DNA from: an uncultured Bacteroidales bacterium
GTDB taxonomy: Bacteria; Bacteroidota; Bacteroidia; Bacteroidales; Bacteroidaceae
DNA length: 64,000 nucleotides
Assembly: GCA_902778625.1 (NCBI GenBank)
Contig: CACYYM010000020.1
Span: 1-64,000, forward strand
Direction of reading: 5' to 3'
Part shown: piece by piece, positions 26,582 through 36,469 of the stretch
How the letters are laid out: the number at the start of each line of letters is the position of its first letter
Numbering within the stretch: the stretch's first letter is position 1
Notes under the pieces: model-generated
What the model saw: only the letters and a program-made list of their open reading frames with translations
What the model was told of the DNA's origin: nothing
Databases searched by the model: none
Program-made: the position numbers and the translations under genes

Positions 26582-27805
26582 TTATATATGATAAACATTC
26601 TCAAACGGGCAGATGTTATGGCAATCCAAAATCACCTTCCCTTTCAGTCTGTCCCAGTTCTGCTTGATATGGTCATGCTTCACCATAATCACCACCATGT
26701 CCACTTCACTGAGGAACTGGTCAAAGTCAAGGATTTGGTTCTCTACAATCTTCTTGTTTGTGAAGAAGGGATCGAATGTCTTCAGCGGTTGTGCCAGATG
26801 GCGCTTTTGGATGTCGAGCATCTGGAGTGTGGGACTCTCACGAATATCATCCACGTTCTCCTTGTATGTAATGCCATATAGGCCAACCTTGAAGTGGTCG
26901 GTTATGTCATTCTCTTCCATAATTTCATGGATGCGTTCAAGCACAAAAACAGGCTGGTAGTCATTGGTCTTCATGGATTCATCAATCACCTTAGCCAACT
27001 GGGGATAGTCGCCAACAAGGAACCAAGGGTCAACAGAGATGCAATGCCCGCCTACACCAGGGCCGGGCTGAAGGATGTTCACACGAGGGTGCATATTGCA
27101 AATCTTGATAATCTCATAAACATCCATATTGTCATGGCGGCAGATCCTTGAAAGCTCGTTGGCAAAGGCGATGTTCACAGCTCGATAAGTATTTTCCACC
27201 ACTTTGGTCATTTCTGCTGTGCGGATGTCGGTAACCACGATTTCCCCTTGGCAGAAGGACGCATAATACTGCTTTACCTTTTCACCTATCTCCTTGCTGT
27301 CGGCTCCAATGGTACGGTTGTTGTGAAGCAACTCATAAACCATGTTGCCAGGAATAATTCGTTCCGGAGCATGAACAAGGTTGATGTCCTCTCCAATCCT
27401 GAAGCCATTCTCCTCTATTACAGGACGCACGAACTTGTCAATGGTTCCAGGACTCACAGTAGATTCAATCACCACGGTTGCACCTTTTGGGCAGTGCCTC
27501 ATCACCTCCTTCACTGCTGCCACAACGTAGCAAGCATCCACCTTCTTACTGAACTTGTCATAAGGAGTAGGTACACTGACAATATACATATCCGTTTTCT
27601 GATACTCTGTGGTAAATCTAATGCCAGCCTTTATTGCTGTTTGGAACAATTCGTCAAGGCCATTCTCCTTGAAGGTCGTTTTACCGGCATTCAAAGTGTT
27701 CACCAAATCTTTGTTATAATCAGTGCCAATCACCTCAACACCATGCGACGCCATCATTAGAGCCGTCGGTAGGCCAATGTAGCCTAAACCAATAACGTTT
27801 ATCAT
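26582..27805 (-). CDS. wecC: UDP-N-acetyl-D-mannosamine dehydrogenase WecC
   Basis: A 407-residue NAD-dependent dehydrogenase that oxidises UDP-ManNAc to UDP-ManNAcA. The Rossmann motif G-L-G-Y-I-G-L-P is at 6-13. S-V-P-T-P, E-S-T-V-S-P-G-T and the catalytic region G-P-G-V-G-G-H-C-I-S-V-D-P, with its Cys, are intact. It is separated by 1 bp from the second WecG-like gene, which argues that the two act in one pathway. Confidence 0.94.
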   Translation of the reverse strand: MINVIGLGYIGLPTALMMASHGVEVIGTDYNKDLVNTLNAGKTTFKENGLDELFQTAIKAGIRFTTEYQKTDMYIVSVPTPYDKFSKKVDACYVVAAVKEVMRHCPKGATVVIESTVSPGTIDKFVRPVIEENGFRIGEDINLVHAPERIIPGNMVYELLHNNRTIGADSKEIGEKVKQYYASFCQGEIVVTDIRTAEMTKVVENTYRAVNIAFANELSRICRHDNMDVYEIIKICNMHPRVNILQPGPGVGGHCISVDPWFLVGDYPQLAKVIDESMKTNDYQPVFVLERIHEIMEENDITDHFKVGLYGITYKENVDDIRESPTLQMLDIQKRHLAQPLKTFDPFFTNKKIVENQILDFDQFLSEVDMVVIMVKHDHIKQNWDRLKGKVILDCHNICPFENVYHI

Positions 27806-27806
27806 A

Positions 27807-28523
27807 TTATTGTTTTTTGAATTTTCCCATCAGCATCCATGCAAGGAACTTTAACCGGTAGTATTCCCTGCGGTATCTCTGTGGCTGCTTCAGGAATCGA
27901 TATAGGAACTCAATATTATGCTTCTGCCACCACAAGGGAGCTCGTTTCACTCGCCCTGTATAGACATCAAAACTACCGCCGAGTCCTTGGTAAATGGCAG
28001 GATGCACTTTCATCATGTCTGTCATCAGGATTTCTTGCTTGGGCGAACCCATTGCAACGAACACCACATCGGGCTTCTTGCCCGCTATATCTTGAATCAG
28101 GGCATTACGTTCTTCCTCATTATTGATATAACCGTTGCGATAACCAACGATTGTTATTCCATTATATTGAGATTTCAATTGTTTAACCGTATCTTCTATT
28201 ACCTCTTGCTTGCTTCCTATCAAATAGAATGTTTTTTCGCGGTAGCTTCCCTGAACGATATTTAACCACAAGTCACATCCAGCGATGCGTACTGCTTGCT
28301 GCTTACCCAATTTGTGTATAGCCACCACAACTCCCGCACCATCGGCATAGCCAATGTTGTTGTTCACAATAGCGCGAGTCTCATCTGTGGCTTTTGTCAC
28401 CTTTTCAGCGTTGACAGCTACCAGTATTCCCTTATGACAATTCACATACTCTAACAACTCGCTTGCTGAGTTAAAAGGGAATACTTTCATCCCATTTAGT
28501 TCGATTCTGTCTGTTATTGTCAT
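27807..28523 (-). CDS. WecG/TagA/CpsF family glycosyltransferase 2
   Basis: A 238-residue paralogue of the gene at 24663, with D-G-A-G-V-V, R-I-A-G-C-D-L-W and V-A-M-G-S-P-K-Q-E-I-L, ending in V-K-R-A-P-L-W-W-Q-K. It lies directly upstream of wecC, so it is the better candidate for the ManNAcA transferase. Two different members in one locus suggest either two HexNAc-type transfers or one being redundant. Confidence 0.87.
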   Translation of the reverse strand: MTITDRIELNGMKVFPFNSASELLEYVNCHKGILVAVNAEKVTKATDETRAIVNNNIGYADGAGVVVAIHKLGKQQAVRIAGCDLWLNIVQGSYREKTFYLIGSKQEVIEDTVKQLKSQYNGITIVGYRNGYINNEEERNALIQDIAGKKPDVVFVAMGSPKQEILMTDMMKVHPAIYQGLGGSFDVYTGRVKRAPLWWQKHNIEFLYRFLKQPQRYRREYYRLKFLAWMLMGKFKKQ

Positions 28524-28533
28524 AGTAAAATAT

Positions 28534-29583
28534 CTATTTTAATCCTAATTCTTGGATTAACTTTTCATTGATTACATTTTCTGCCTCGTATAGGTAAGCT
28601 TTTGCACGTGCTTGAATCGCCATTTTATACAAATCAAATTCCTTATTGATACATTTTATCATTGTTGTCTTAAGTGCGGTAATACTATGTGCAGCGAAAA
28701 TAATACCATCTTTCCCGTCTTCTACACATTCAGAATTATAAGCCCAGTCAGATGCTAATACAGGTAAACCGGCAATGAAAGAATCGATAAAGATACCCGC
28801 AAATCCTTCGCTGGGATGATAGGTCGGAAATAACATCGCATGGTATGATGATAATATGTCATACCCATCACTGTCCTTTAAATTAAGGATTCCCTTGTAT
28901 GAAATATTTGTCAAATGTGCTATTTCGTTTAGAAAGGAATTCTTATATGAGTCTTCAATTTTTCCATAAAAATCTACTATATATTTATTTTGGAAACCAG
29001 ATTGGTTCAACTGTTTTGTGGCTTGTATAATGTAATCACATCCTTTGGCAGGATGTATTCTGCTTAAAAAAACAAATCGGGTTATAGGCTCTTTGTGTCG
29101 TATTTGCAGATATTTTTGTAAGTTCGGATAATAGTCAATTCTTTTGAAATTTGAAACATATCTAGCATTTGTTATCCCCGCTTCTTCTAATTGCTTAACC
29201 ATGTCCTTACATTGAACAAGGTTGACATCTATATGGTTAAAAATATCTGGATTAAAATGTCTGTTCTTTACAAGGTGTCCAAACTCTCCTCCTACGACCC
29301 AATGTATTATATGTCTTTTAATTTTAAATAATTTAATAAGTTTTAGTATGCCATATATGTTTTTCGCAGATGTAGAGAAAATAATGGAAGCTTGTTTATG
29401 GTATAAAAATACCCATAAAGCATATATGAAAAGCCAGGGATGGCGCTTTTTCTGATAGAAATCCAGAGTAATCACCTTGCAATACTTCTGCAATTCAGAA
29501 ATGATGAATTGGTTTTTGACGGTTTCGCCTACAGCAGGAATCCCATTCTTATTAACCCATCCGACAAATATTACTTGTTTCAT
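28534..29583 (-). CDS. GT4-type glycosyltransferase
   Basis: A 349-residue predicted GT-B transferase. It starts M-K-Q-V-I-F-V-G-W-V-N-K-N-G. The C-terminal half has F-L-S-R-I-H-P-A-K-G-C-D and E-G-F-A-G-I-F-I-D-S, the donor-binding E-x7-E region of family 4. An in-frame ATG at 29664 would overlap the upstream acetyltransferase, so the start at 29583 is preferred. From here to about 36.5 kb the DNA is visibly AT-richer than the flanks. Donor and acceptor are unknown. Confidence 0.82.
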   Translation of the reverse strand: MKQVIFVGWVNKNGIPAVGETVKNQFIISELQKYCKVITLDFYQKKRHPWLFIYALWVFLYHKQASIIFSTSAKNIYGILKLIKLFKIKRHIIHWVVGGEFGHLVKNRHFNPDIFNHIDVNLVQCKDMVKQLEEAGITNARYVSNFKRIDYYPNLQKYLQIRHKEPITRFVFLSRIHPAKGCDYIIQATKQLNQSGFQNKYIVDFYGKIEDSYKNSFLNEIAHLTNISYKGILNLKDSDGYDILSSYHAMLFPTYHPSEGFAGIFIDSFIAGLPVLASDWAYNSECVEDGKDGIIFAAHSITALKTTMIKCINKEFDLYKMAIQARAKAYLYEAENVINEKLIQELGLK

Positions 29584-29602
29584 TTTTTTATGACTCGATA
29601 GA

Positions 29603-30181
29603 TCATGTATGTACTGTTTCTTCAGTTTGCATAGTCTTAATCTTGATGATCTTTGCAGGTACACCTGCTACAACGGCATTAGATGGGACATCATTATTCA
29701 CTACAGCACCAGCAGCAATAGTTACATTGTTACCAATGGTAACAGGACCTAATATTATGGCTCCCGTATTGATTATGCAATTGTCCCCAATTTCAAAGAA
29801 ACATGAGCCAGGTTTTTTTTTGCCAATCAGCACCATAGGTAAGACACTACAATTTTTCCCTATTCTTACATAACTTCCAAATCTTCTAAATCCAGCATGA
29901 ACTGGGAAAAAACCAGGTCCAACTACATTAGGATAAATATATAATTCAGATTTCAGTTTTAATCTCCGATAGTTCCACCACCAAAAGAGATATGGTATCT
30001 TTTCAAAGAGATTCTTTTTTTTGTTTAGCCAGTACTCGTAGTGACGCAGTGCGACCATAAAAGCACGGATATAATATTCATCGCTTCGTGTTAACCACCG
30101 AATAAACAAGCGGTTCGACTGGCCACTCGCAATTTGATCTGCTTTAAGATATGCACGAAGATCTTTTTTGGATTTTATCAT
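29603..30181 (-). CDS. Hexapeptide-repeat acyltransferase
   Basis: A 192-residue protein whose C-terminal half is a left-handed beta-helix: I-G-K-N-C-S-V, I-G-D-N-C-I-I-N-T-G-A, V-T-I-G-N-N-V-T-I-A-A-G-A-V-V-N-N-D-V, ending V-A-G-V-P-A-K-I-I. This is the serine acetyltransferase/CysE-like subgroup used for O-acetylation of polysaccharides. The N-terminal half is helical and basic. It overlaps the upstream glycosyltransferase by 4 bp. Confidence 0.85.
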   Translation of the reverse strand: MIKSKKDLRAYLKADQIASGQSNRLFIRWLTRSDEYYIRAFMVALRHYEYWLNKKKNLFEKIPYLFWWWNYRRLKLKSELYIYPNVVGPGFFPVHAGFRRFGSYVRIGKNCSVLPMVLIGKKKPGSCFFEIGDNCIINTGAIILGPVTIGNNVTIAAGAVVNNDVPSNAVVAGVPAKIIKIKTMQTEETVHT

Positions 30182-31281
30182 GTTGATAATATTTTTTTGT
30201 AAGCATCATAATATTTTTCTGCACAGATATCGATTGAGTACTTTTCCTTATACTCTTTTTTTAATGATTCAGACGATATCGTCCCTTTTTCATGAATGGC
30301 TTTCGTTAAGATTTGAAAGAATTCTTCATCTTCAAAACTTTTAGTCAAATAACCATTTACACCATCCTTTATAACATCAACTACACCGCCAGCAGGTGTG
30401 GAAATCGGGACGACTCCCATAGACATGGCCTCTAACAAAGTCATTGGAAGGCCTTCTGCATCGCTTGACAATACAAAATAATCTGCTTGCGCCAAATAAT
30501 CACCCACATTGTTTTTGGCTCCTAAAAACAATATGTAACGGTTATTATGATATTGATCAATCAAAGAATCGTAATTATCTCCTAAAACTAAAAGGACAAA
30601 ATTATAACCTTCTTCTTCAAGACGCGTAAAGTTACGAAAAAGTCTTTTGTGATTTTTTACTGGATGATGTCGAGCTACATGAATAAACACAACAGTTTCA
30701 TCATTTCTTTTTAGTTTATCAATTTCTTTTTTTACTATTTCATGTTCGTCTGTTGTGACCATAGCTTCACATCCATTGTATATACATATATCATTGCTGA
30801 GTCTATATGTGTCCCAATAAGATTGATGGCATGTTTGTGAAATGGTGACAGGTTTAACTTTGTTGTGGCTATATAAATATGCCATTATTTTTCTTTTAAT
30901 AATATTTGCATTGTCATATTGCCTTTTTGCCAATGTATGAATCGTTTGGAAAAAATATATGTTTTTTAAAAAGATAACCGGGAAGAAAAGCAAAAGCACG
31001 TTGGTATGACAATGAACGATGTCGGGTTTCTCTCTTCTTATAATTTTAAGTACTCTCCAAATTGTTTTTGCTTGTAGTGCAGACTGACAATGCAAATTTA
31101 TAAAACGTACACGCTTGGAAAGATTCGGCAAATAATGTACATTTTTTGAAATGGAATTATCTTTTAGAGTCACTAAAACAATCTCATCATCTGTATTGTC
31201 AGCATGTTCGTTACAAAGTCCAAGAACTAATCGCTCCGCTCCGCCTGCTCCTAGTGAAAGTGCTAATTGTAATATCTTCAT
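30178..31281 (-). CDS. GT4-type glycosyltransferase
   Basis: A 367-residue GT-B enzyme with G-A-G-G-A-E-R near the N-terminus (12-18). H-V-A-R-H-H-P-V-K-N-H lies in the middle and S-S-D-A-E-G-L-P-M-T-L-L-E-A-M-S toward the C-terminus, the standard family 4 nucleotide-sugar site. It belongs to the AT-rich centre of the polysaccharide locus and is coupled to the acetyltransferase. Linkage made is not predictable. Confidence 0.88.
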   Translation of the reverse strand: MKILQLALSLGAGGAERLVLGLCNEHADNTDDEIVLVTLKDNSISKNVHYLPNLSKRVRFINLHCQSALQAKTIWRVLKIIRREKPDIVHCHTNVLLLFFPVIFLKNIYFFQTIHTLAKRQYDNANIIKRKIMAYLYSHNKVKPVTISQTCHQSYWDTYRLSNDICIYNGCEAMVTTDEHEIVKKEIDKLKRNDETVVFIHVARHHPVKNHKRLFRNFTRLEEEGYNFVLLVLGDNYDSLIDQYHNNRYILFLGAKNNVGDYLAQADYFVLSSDAEGLPMTLLEAMSMGVVPISTPAGGVVDVIKDGVNGYLTKSFEDEEFFQILTKAIHEKGTISSESLKKEYKEKYSIDICAEKYYDAYKKILST

Positions 31282-31307
31282 ATATTTATTATCTATGGAT
31301 TAAAAGT

Positions 31308-31335
31308 TCTATGTTTTTGTTGTTGTAAACATAGA
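31308..31335. repeat. Inverted repeat TCTATGTTT/AAACATAGA
   Basis: Perfect 9-bp arms around a 10-nt loop lie in the 76-bp gap between two glycosyltransferase genes. It may act as an attenuator or terminator on the minus strand. The nearby T-run is weak. Confidence 0.45.
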
Positions 31336-31357
31336 CTATTCCTGTATATTTTTTGAA

Positions 31358-32431
31358 TTAATCAAGATAATCCATTAATTTTTTAAAATTCGTATCAGCG
31401 GCATGATTCGCAGAAAAATAATTCTGGATACAATGTTTTATTTTTCCATACAAAGCTACATCCTGTATAAGCCTACGAATTTGCAATCGAAATTCCTCTT
31501 CTGTTTCAACGATAACGCCAAGATTATGAGTTGTTATTAGTTCACTTGGATTAACTGTGGAAATTACAGGAACGCCATTTGCCCATGCTTGCAAGAAGGT
31601 ATTAGGAAAACCTTCAAATACAGAAGTACAACAGATGATTTTTGACTGAGATATAATGGCATTTGTTTCAGTAAATCCTTTTTTGCCAAGAAATTGCAGA
31701 TTCGGAAGTTTCTTCGATTCTTGCTCTATGTCCTCATAATAACCACTATCTCTTTTTGTCGGAGCCCCGATAAGTATAAAATTATACTCTGGCATCGACC
31801 TTGCCGCATTCACCATCCACTCTGCACGTTTAAGTTTTCGGAAATTGGCTACCCAAACAACATCTGCCTTAGTATTACTGGATTTCAGGTTTGGAAGGTC
31901 AACTTTGCCCCATATGTTGTGAATTATTGAACCGACTTTGCCATAGTTATATTGTAAGATGTCTTTTTGGTACTGATTCTGTACAATAACATAATCTGTC
32001 TTACTAACGGCTTTCTGCCACATTCTGCGGTTGTGTGAACCACCTACTATCAATTCTTTACCTTTTTCAAAATCTGTGTCACTTGCACCAAATAATATCA
32101 GTTTAATCTTGAACAACTTGGTTATTAATGCGATTGGAAGAACTGTCCGACCTGCACCTCTATATATGATAAGCTGTGGGCGAATAAGTATTAAGTTCCA
32201 CAACACACTCAACCATTCATGTATAATCTCTAATCTCCCCCATTGTGTTGAGTGATAAAAATGTATGCCTTCCCGAGTGAATGATTCGTGGAATGTAAAG
32301 GTGGTTACCTCCCAGTTATGGTGTGCAAAGGTTTGCGCCCAAAAATATAATTGTACACCAATCCCGTAGACATTCCCGTCTAAAAAATCACTAATAGACT
32401 TTGTCCAGATTATAACCCGATGTGACTTCAT
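31358..32431 (-). CDS. GT4-type glycosyltransferase
   Basis: A 357-residue GT-B enzyme with V-W-V-A-N-F-R-K-L-K-R-A-E in the donor-binding half and C-C-T-S-V-F-E-G-F-P-N-T-F-L-Q-A-W. The N-terminal acceptor domain includes N-V-Y-G-I-G-V-Q. The gene is AT-rich, and its 90-bp upstream gap (32432-32521) holds nothing recognisable. Confidence 0.85.
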   Translation of the reverse strand: MKSHRVIIWTKSISDFLDGNVYGIGVQLYFWAQTFAHHNWEVTTFTFHESFTREGIHFYHSTQWGRLEIIHEWLSVLWNLILIRPQLIIYRGAGRTVLPIALITKLFKIKLILFGASDTDFEKGKELIVGGSHNRRMWQKAVSKTDYVIVQNQYQKDILQYNYGKVGSIIHNIWGKVDLPNLKSSNTKADVVWVANFRKLKRAEWMVNAARSMPEYNFILIGAPTKRDSGYYEDIEQESKKLPNLQFLGKKGFTETNAIISQSKIICCTSVFEGFPNTFLQAWANGVPVISTVNPSELITTHNLGVIVETEEEFRLQIRRLIQDVALYGKIKHCIQNYFSANHAADTNFKKLMDYLD

Positions 32432-32521
32432 TAATAATTGTAAGATAACAGATTATTAACCATTCATTTCTGCGGATGCATGCAAAAATATAGAACATTG
32501 TATGTTTTCAAAATACAATCT

Positions 32522-33430
32522 TTAACCTTTATTGTCAATCGGCAAATGAATCCATTCTCCAAGTTTGTAATCCCATTCCTCTGGATTAAAGGGAACATAT
32601 CCTCCCCAATGAGAAAACGTATATTCACCGAAATAAACTTGTCCATTAGCTTCATAAAAGTCCATACGAACATGAGGCATTCCTTTTGACAATACCGCTG
32701 CTAATTTTTTCATCTCATCAAAACCAGAAGGTTTTTCTATGGGTACTGTAGAATTAGGATGTCCATTGGTAAACGGCAAATGATTAAATTCCATGTCATA
32801 GAAATCAAAAGTCACCTCATGCTCGCCTTTTGAGCGTCCCGATGCTATAAACAATATTTTGGGGTTACCATCAAAACAAAAAAATTTGTAATCACGAAGT
32901 TCACCAGTTTTAAAATCCTCCCGATATTCTTCTGCAATTACTCTATGCGGAATGCCCTTATAGCAGTAATCACGGCTTGGTAAAAAGTAATCTTGCTTAA
33001 TGCCTTCGCGCAAGCCTTCAAGAATTTTATTCTTGTCTATCTTTGATTTATCCTTACACACATACATTCCTTTGCCACTATTCTGAGTACATTTCAAAAC
33101 AAACTGATTAGGTAAAGAGTCAAAATCAATTTCATCAGGGCTATTCCAAACACCAATCAAAGGAATCACATATTTATCACCTATCTTTTCCGATACAATC
33201 TTTTTTACTGCATATTTGTCGCACAGAGACGAAGTCTCAGGTGTTCGACCATAAAGCTTAAGCCATTGGATTTTTTCATTATATGTTCGAGGATTTCTTA
33301 AATGTAGCAGTTTGCCCATTGTAAGATAAAACTTAATTCTTAGATAGAGCTCATCAGATATGTATTTTGATAGTTTTTTTAGTATAGCTAATGATAGGAC
33401 TTTGGGGTGTGTGATAGTATATAGTTTCAT
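32522..33430 (-). CDS. TupA-like ATP-grasp protein of polysaccharide synthesis
   Basis: A 302-residue protein with L-R-N-P-R-T-Y-N-E-K-I-Q-W-L-K and C-D-K-Y-A-V-K near the N-terminus. F-V-L-K-C-T-Q-N-S-G-K-G, the Y-R-E-D-F region, D-Y-K-F-F-C-F-D-G and R-M-D-F-Y follow. This matches the ATPgrasp_TupA family (PF14305), often labelled glycosyltransferase. By analogy with the teichuronopeptide protein TupA it may attach an amino acid or other amine to a uronic acid, which would fit the uronic acid sugars made by this locus. Confidence 0.83.
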   Translation of the reverse strand: MKLYTITHPKVLSLAILKKLSKYISDELYLRIKFYLTMGKLLHLRNPRTYNEKIQWLKLYGRTPETSSLCDKYAVKKIVSEKIGDKYVIPLIGVWNSPDEIDFDSLPNQFVLKCTQNSGKGMYVCKDKSKIDKNKILEGLREGIKQDYFLPSRDYCYKGIPHRVIAEEYREDFKTGELRDYKFFCFDGNPKILFIASGRSKGEHEVTFDFYDMEFNHLPFTNGHPNSTVPIEKPSGFDEMKKLAAVLSKGMPHVRMDFYEANGQVYFGEYTFSHWGGYVPFNPEEWDYKLGEWIHLPIDNKG

Positions 33431-33555
33431 GAAGCCTAAATTCTTTGTTATGAATGTATTGTGTCTTTATATAGGGTGTTACTATATCATACCTTAAATT
33501 GGGCATATGTCATCTGCCATATCATTGCCAATCCGTTTGTTGATTTTAAGTCTAA

Positions 33556-34809
33556 TTATGCTTCTTCTGTGGATGCTTCTTCTGTTTCATCATACCATTC
33601 CGACTCATTCTCCTCTATTAACATATCGTCAAAATTGGTATATGCATATGCAATAAGTATACCATAGTATATCATCCCAAAGTTCTGATTATATGTCCAT
33701 ACTGTAATATTTATGAAGAGTAATGCAAACATTCCAAATAGTACCATGATTATGTTCTCTCCATACTCTCTTTGCCGTGATAGAAGTTTTTTTAGAATTA
33801 AAAAGTAGAGAAATATTAACATTGAGAATCCGATGATGCCGTTTTCGCATAGTTGTGTCATGTATTCTGTATGCAAACGGAACGGAAATCCCGAAAAAGG
33901 AATGAAGTTGGTAATGCCTATGCCCGTAAGAGGATGCAGAAGGAATAAACCAAAGCCCAACTCGTATTGTATTGATCGGTCGCCCAGCAAGTTATTGAGG
34001 AACCAGTTTACAGTCTCGTTCTCTACAAATTCGACTTTTGACTCTTCTGCTGTATCCGCCAGTCGTTCCCCCATCATTGTATTGTCCATGATATAGTTTA
34101 ATCCAATGTAAAGAATTGCGAGGAACAACGCTAGTCGAGTATAATACCACAGGTTCTGTTCCTTTCCTCCGTCATGGGAGAAAGCTACACCCATTAAAAG
34201 AATGACTATGGCTCCCAATGCTTTGCGTGTCCCCGAAAGCATAGTAACAACGACAGCAATTATAACAACGCACCAAAAGATGATGGAAGGAAGGCGTTGG
34301 CGCGTTAGGAGCATACTTCCTACAAATACAAAGCAAGTGGTGTGCAATGGCAAAATGTTTCTTAGACCTTCAGCCACCATACGTTCGTCTTTGTCAATAC
34401 CCATATTGCCCAAGCAGAGAAGAATATAAGTGAAAAGTGCAAAAAGCAACACTTTCAGACATTTATCGAAATCCCAATCCAATTCAACCACCAATACGAA
34501 GAGAAATATAAAAGGTACAATATAATTGTTCTTGTAGAATACTAAGCTGCCCCATTCCGACACAAAACCTTTCATAAAGGAATTCACGATGGAAAAGGCA
34601 AGCAGAGCCATCCAACACAGGAAAGCTGGAGAACGCATAACATGTTCTTGCCGCCAAAATGCAGGGAAATTCCAGACTAGGGCAATTATAGATAGGGCCA
34701 GAATCGTATAGCCTCCGCTATCCACTCCCAGATGATACATTTGCAGTGGCGGCCAGATAATGCTGATGAAAAGATAGAATAGATTGAAATAATGTGATAT
34801 GGGATTCAT
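33556..34809 (-). CDS. O-antigen/capsule polymerase Wzy-like
   Basis: A 417-residue integral membrane protein with about ten hydrophobic helices. One large loop near residues 250-300 contains L-L-G-D-R-S-I-Q-Y-E-L-G-F-G-L-F, followed by H-P-L-T-G-I-G-I-T-N-F-I-P, the pattern of Wzy_C/O-antigen ligase domains. The C-terminal tail is strongly acidic (E-E-N-E-S-E-W). By position next to Wzx it is the likely polymerase rather than a ligase. The gap 33431-33555 shows no feature. Confidence 0.8.
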   Translation of the reverse strand: MNPISHYFNLFYLFISIIWPPLQMYHLGVDSGGYTILALSIIALVWNFPAFWRQEHVMRSPAFLCWMALLAFSIVNSFMKGFVSEWGSLVFYKNNYIVPFIFLFVLVVELDWDFDKCLKVLLFALFTYILLCLGNMGIDKDERMVAEGLRNILPLHTTCFVFVGSMLLTRQRLPSIIFWCVVIIAVVVTMLSGTRKALGAIVILLMGVAFSHDGGKEQNLWYYTRLALFLAILYIGLNYIMDNTMMGERLADTAEESKVEFVENETVNWFLNNLLGDRSIQYELGFGLFLLHPLTGIGITNFIPFSGFPFRLHTEYMTQLCENGIIGFSMLIFLYFLILKKLLSRQREYGENIIMVLFGMFALLFINITVWTYNQNFGMIYYGILIAYAYTNFDDMLIEENESEWYDETEEASTEEA

Positions 34810-34836
34810 GAAGTAATGTTGGTTATTGAATATCCA

Positions 34837-36300
34837 TTATACAATGCATGACAACTTTTGCAGACATTTTTCGTATATGTTTTTTACCAGTTGTCTTTCC
34901 CGTTTGTGGCAACAGATGGTTACGATGTAAGTTATTGCACAAGGAATTATCCATAGGATGGAATAAACAATAGAGTCGTTGAGATTTAATAAGGCGTATG
35001 CTACAGAAGACATAACAAGACATCCGATAATTTCCGGCAACACATTGAGGAACATTCTCCATGGTGACTGGCGAATCAAGTAATATGCAAAAAACAGATT
35101 CACGGCCATCCCTTCCAACCGCATAAGCGAGCGTGTCCAATAGAGGACAGTGAAGCCGTAGTGGGCAGCTATGTAAACTGCAGGAATAAGAACGATGACA
35201 TGAAGCAGTTGGCAGATGACGGCGATGTCGGCGCGTCCTATTGCGGGATAGATGTTGCTGCAGAAGCGGGCAAAGACTATCATGAGAACGTCCACGAGTG
35301 CCCACAGACCGATGAAGGGACTGGCCTCCTTCCATTGTGAACCAAGAAGAATCTCTGTAATCAGGTCGCTGAACATGAATATCCCAAAGCCAATAGGCAG
35401 GAGCAGTATCGCTGTGTATTTCTGAAGCTTTAGCAACAATTCCCTCATAGCAGCATGGTCATCTCGAACTTTAGCCAAAGCAGGCATTATAACAGGAAGA
35501 ATTGTAGAGGTGATGAGAGCCGTAATCTGACCTACAGTAGTAATGGATGTTTTGTAAAGGCCTAAATAATGGTCATTGAGCATTATGCCGATAAAGAAGA
35601 TATCCATATAGCCTGTTGCCCAGATGAGTATGGCATCGAGAATGGCCCAACTACAAAATGCGAACATGTTTCGCAGACGAGCGAAACTGTAGTACAGTCG
35701 TGGTCGCCAATTGGACTTAACTGTGAGGATAATGGCATTTGCCAGGTTTACACATATGGTGCCGATGACCAATGCCCAATAGCTTCGCATCCAGAAGGCA
35801 AGCGGCACCGTAACTACCAACGGCACAATTATTGCGACCAAACGACGATAGAATAATGTCTTGAAGTCTAAATCCTTCTTGAACAATGCCATCTGGATGC
35901 TGGAAAATGCAGCTAGCGGAATGGAAGCGCATGCAACAATGAGAACTATCCCCAGCCCTGGATTACCAACTAGGGTAGCAAGTGGTTCTGCAAAAATGGC
36001 GATTATTCCCCAAAGTACACAGCTCATCACAAGATTAGTCCAGAAAGCGACGTTTGTGTCCTTGTCTCGTTCTTCGGCATTCTCGAAAGGCTGTTGAATC
36101 AGGTATTTCTGGAAGCCTGCATCCGTAAAGATTTCGGCAAAAGCGATAACCATATTCAACGTGGCAACAACGCCGAAGGCCTCCGGTGTAAGCAATCGTG
36201 CGAGTATCATGCTTGACACTGGAGCCACCAGCTTGCCCATCACTTCTGTAATGGCTGACCACTTGGTAGCCGTCGCTACTTGTTGATTCAGATTAGGCAT
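34837..36300 (-). CDS. Wzx-type polysaccharide flippase
   Basis: A 487-residue MOP-superfamily transporter with 12 to 14 predicted helices, beginning A-T-A-T-K-W-S-A-I-T-E-V-M-G-K and with the G-F-Q-K-Y-L-I-Q segment typical of the lipopolysaccharide biosynthesis flippases (PST/Polysacc_synt). It would move the undecaprenyl-linked repeat unit across the inner membrane for Wzy. It ends 27 bp before wzy. Confidence 0.88.
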   Translation of the reverse strand: MPNLNQQVATATKWSAITEVMGKLVAPVSSMILARLLTPEAFGVVATLNMVIAFAEIFTDAGFQKYLIQQPFENAEERDKDTNVAFWTNLVMSCVLWGIIAIFAEPLATLVGNPGLGIVLIVACASIPLAAFSSIQMALFKKDLDFKTLFYRRLVAIIVPLVVTVPLAFWMRSYWALVIGTICVNLANAIILTVKSNWRPRLYYSFARLRNMFAFCSWAILDAILIWATGYMDIFFIGIMLNDHYLGLYKTSITTVGQITALITSTILPVIMPALAKVRDDHAAMRELLLKLQKYTAILLLPIGFGIFMFSDLITEILLGSQWKEASPFIGLWALVDVLMIVFARFCSNIYPAIGRADIAVICQLLHVIVLIPAVYIAAHYGFTVLYWTRSLMRLEGMAVNLFFAYYLIRQSPWRMFLNVLPEIIGCLVMSSVAYALLNLNDSIVYSILWIIPCAITYIVTICCHKRERQLVKNIYEKCLQKLSCIV

Positions 36301-36306
36301 GTGAAA

Positions 36307-36459
36307 TCAACCGATAATGAAACGGCCTAATTTTGTTCTCAGTAAAGAGACGGTTAGAAAATAAGAGATTATAGTCGCTAGAACAAATCCACACCAACCA
36401 TGGTTGTAATATGTAAAGGAATGCATGAATACGATGAGTAGCGCTAAAATACATCTCAT
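36307..36459 (-). pseudogene. Possible remnant of an acyltransferase-3 gene
   Basis: A 50-codon frame begins M-R-C-I-L-A-L-L-I-V-F-M-H-S-F, which resembles the first helix of membrane O-acyltransferases (PF01757, with its His after the helix). It then passes directly into what looks like a last helix ending L-R-T-K-L-G-R-F-I-I-G. A full enzyme has about 330-380 residues, so this could be an in-frame internal deletion. It ends 6 bp before the wzx start. The family assignment rests on pattern only. Confidence 0.45.
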
Positions 36460-36469
36460 TAGAGTTACT

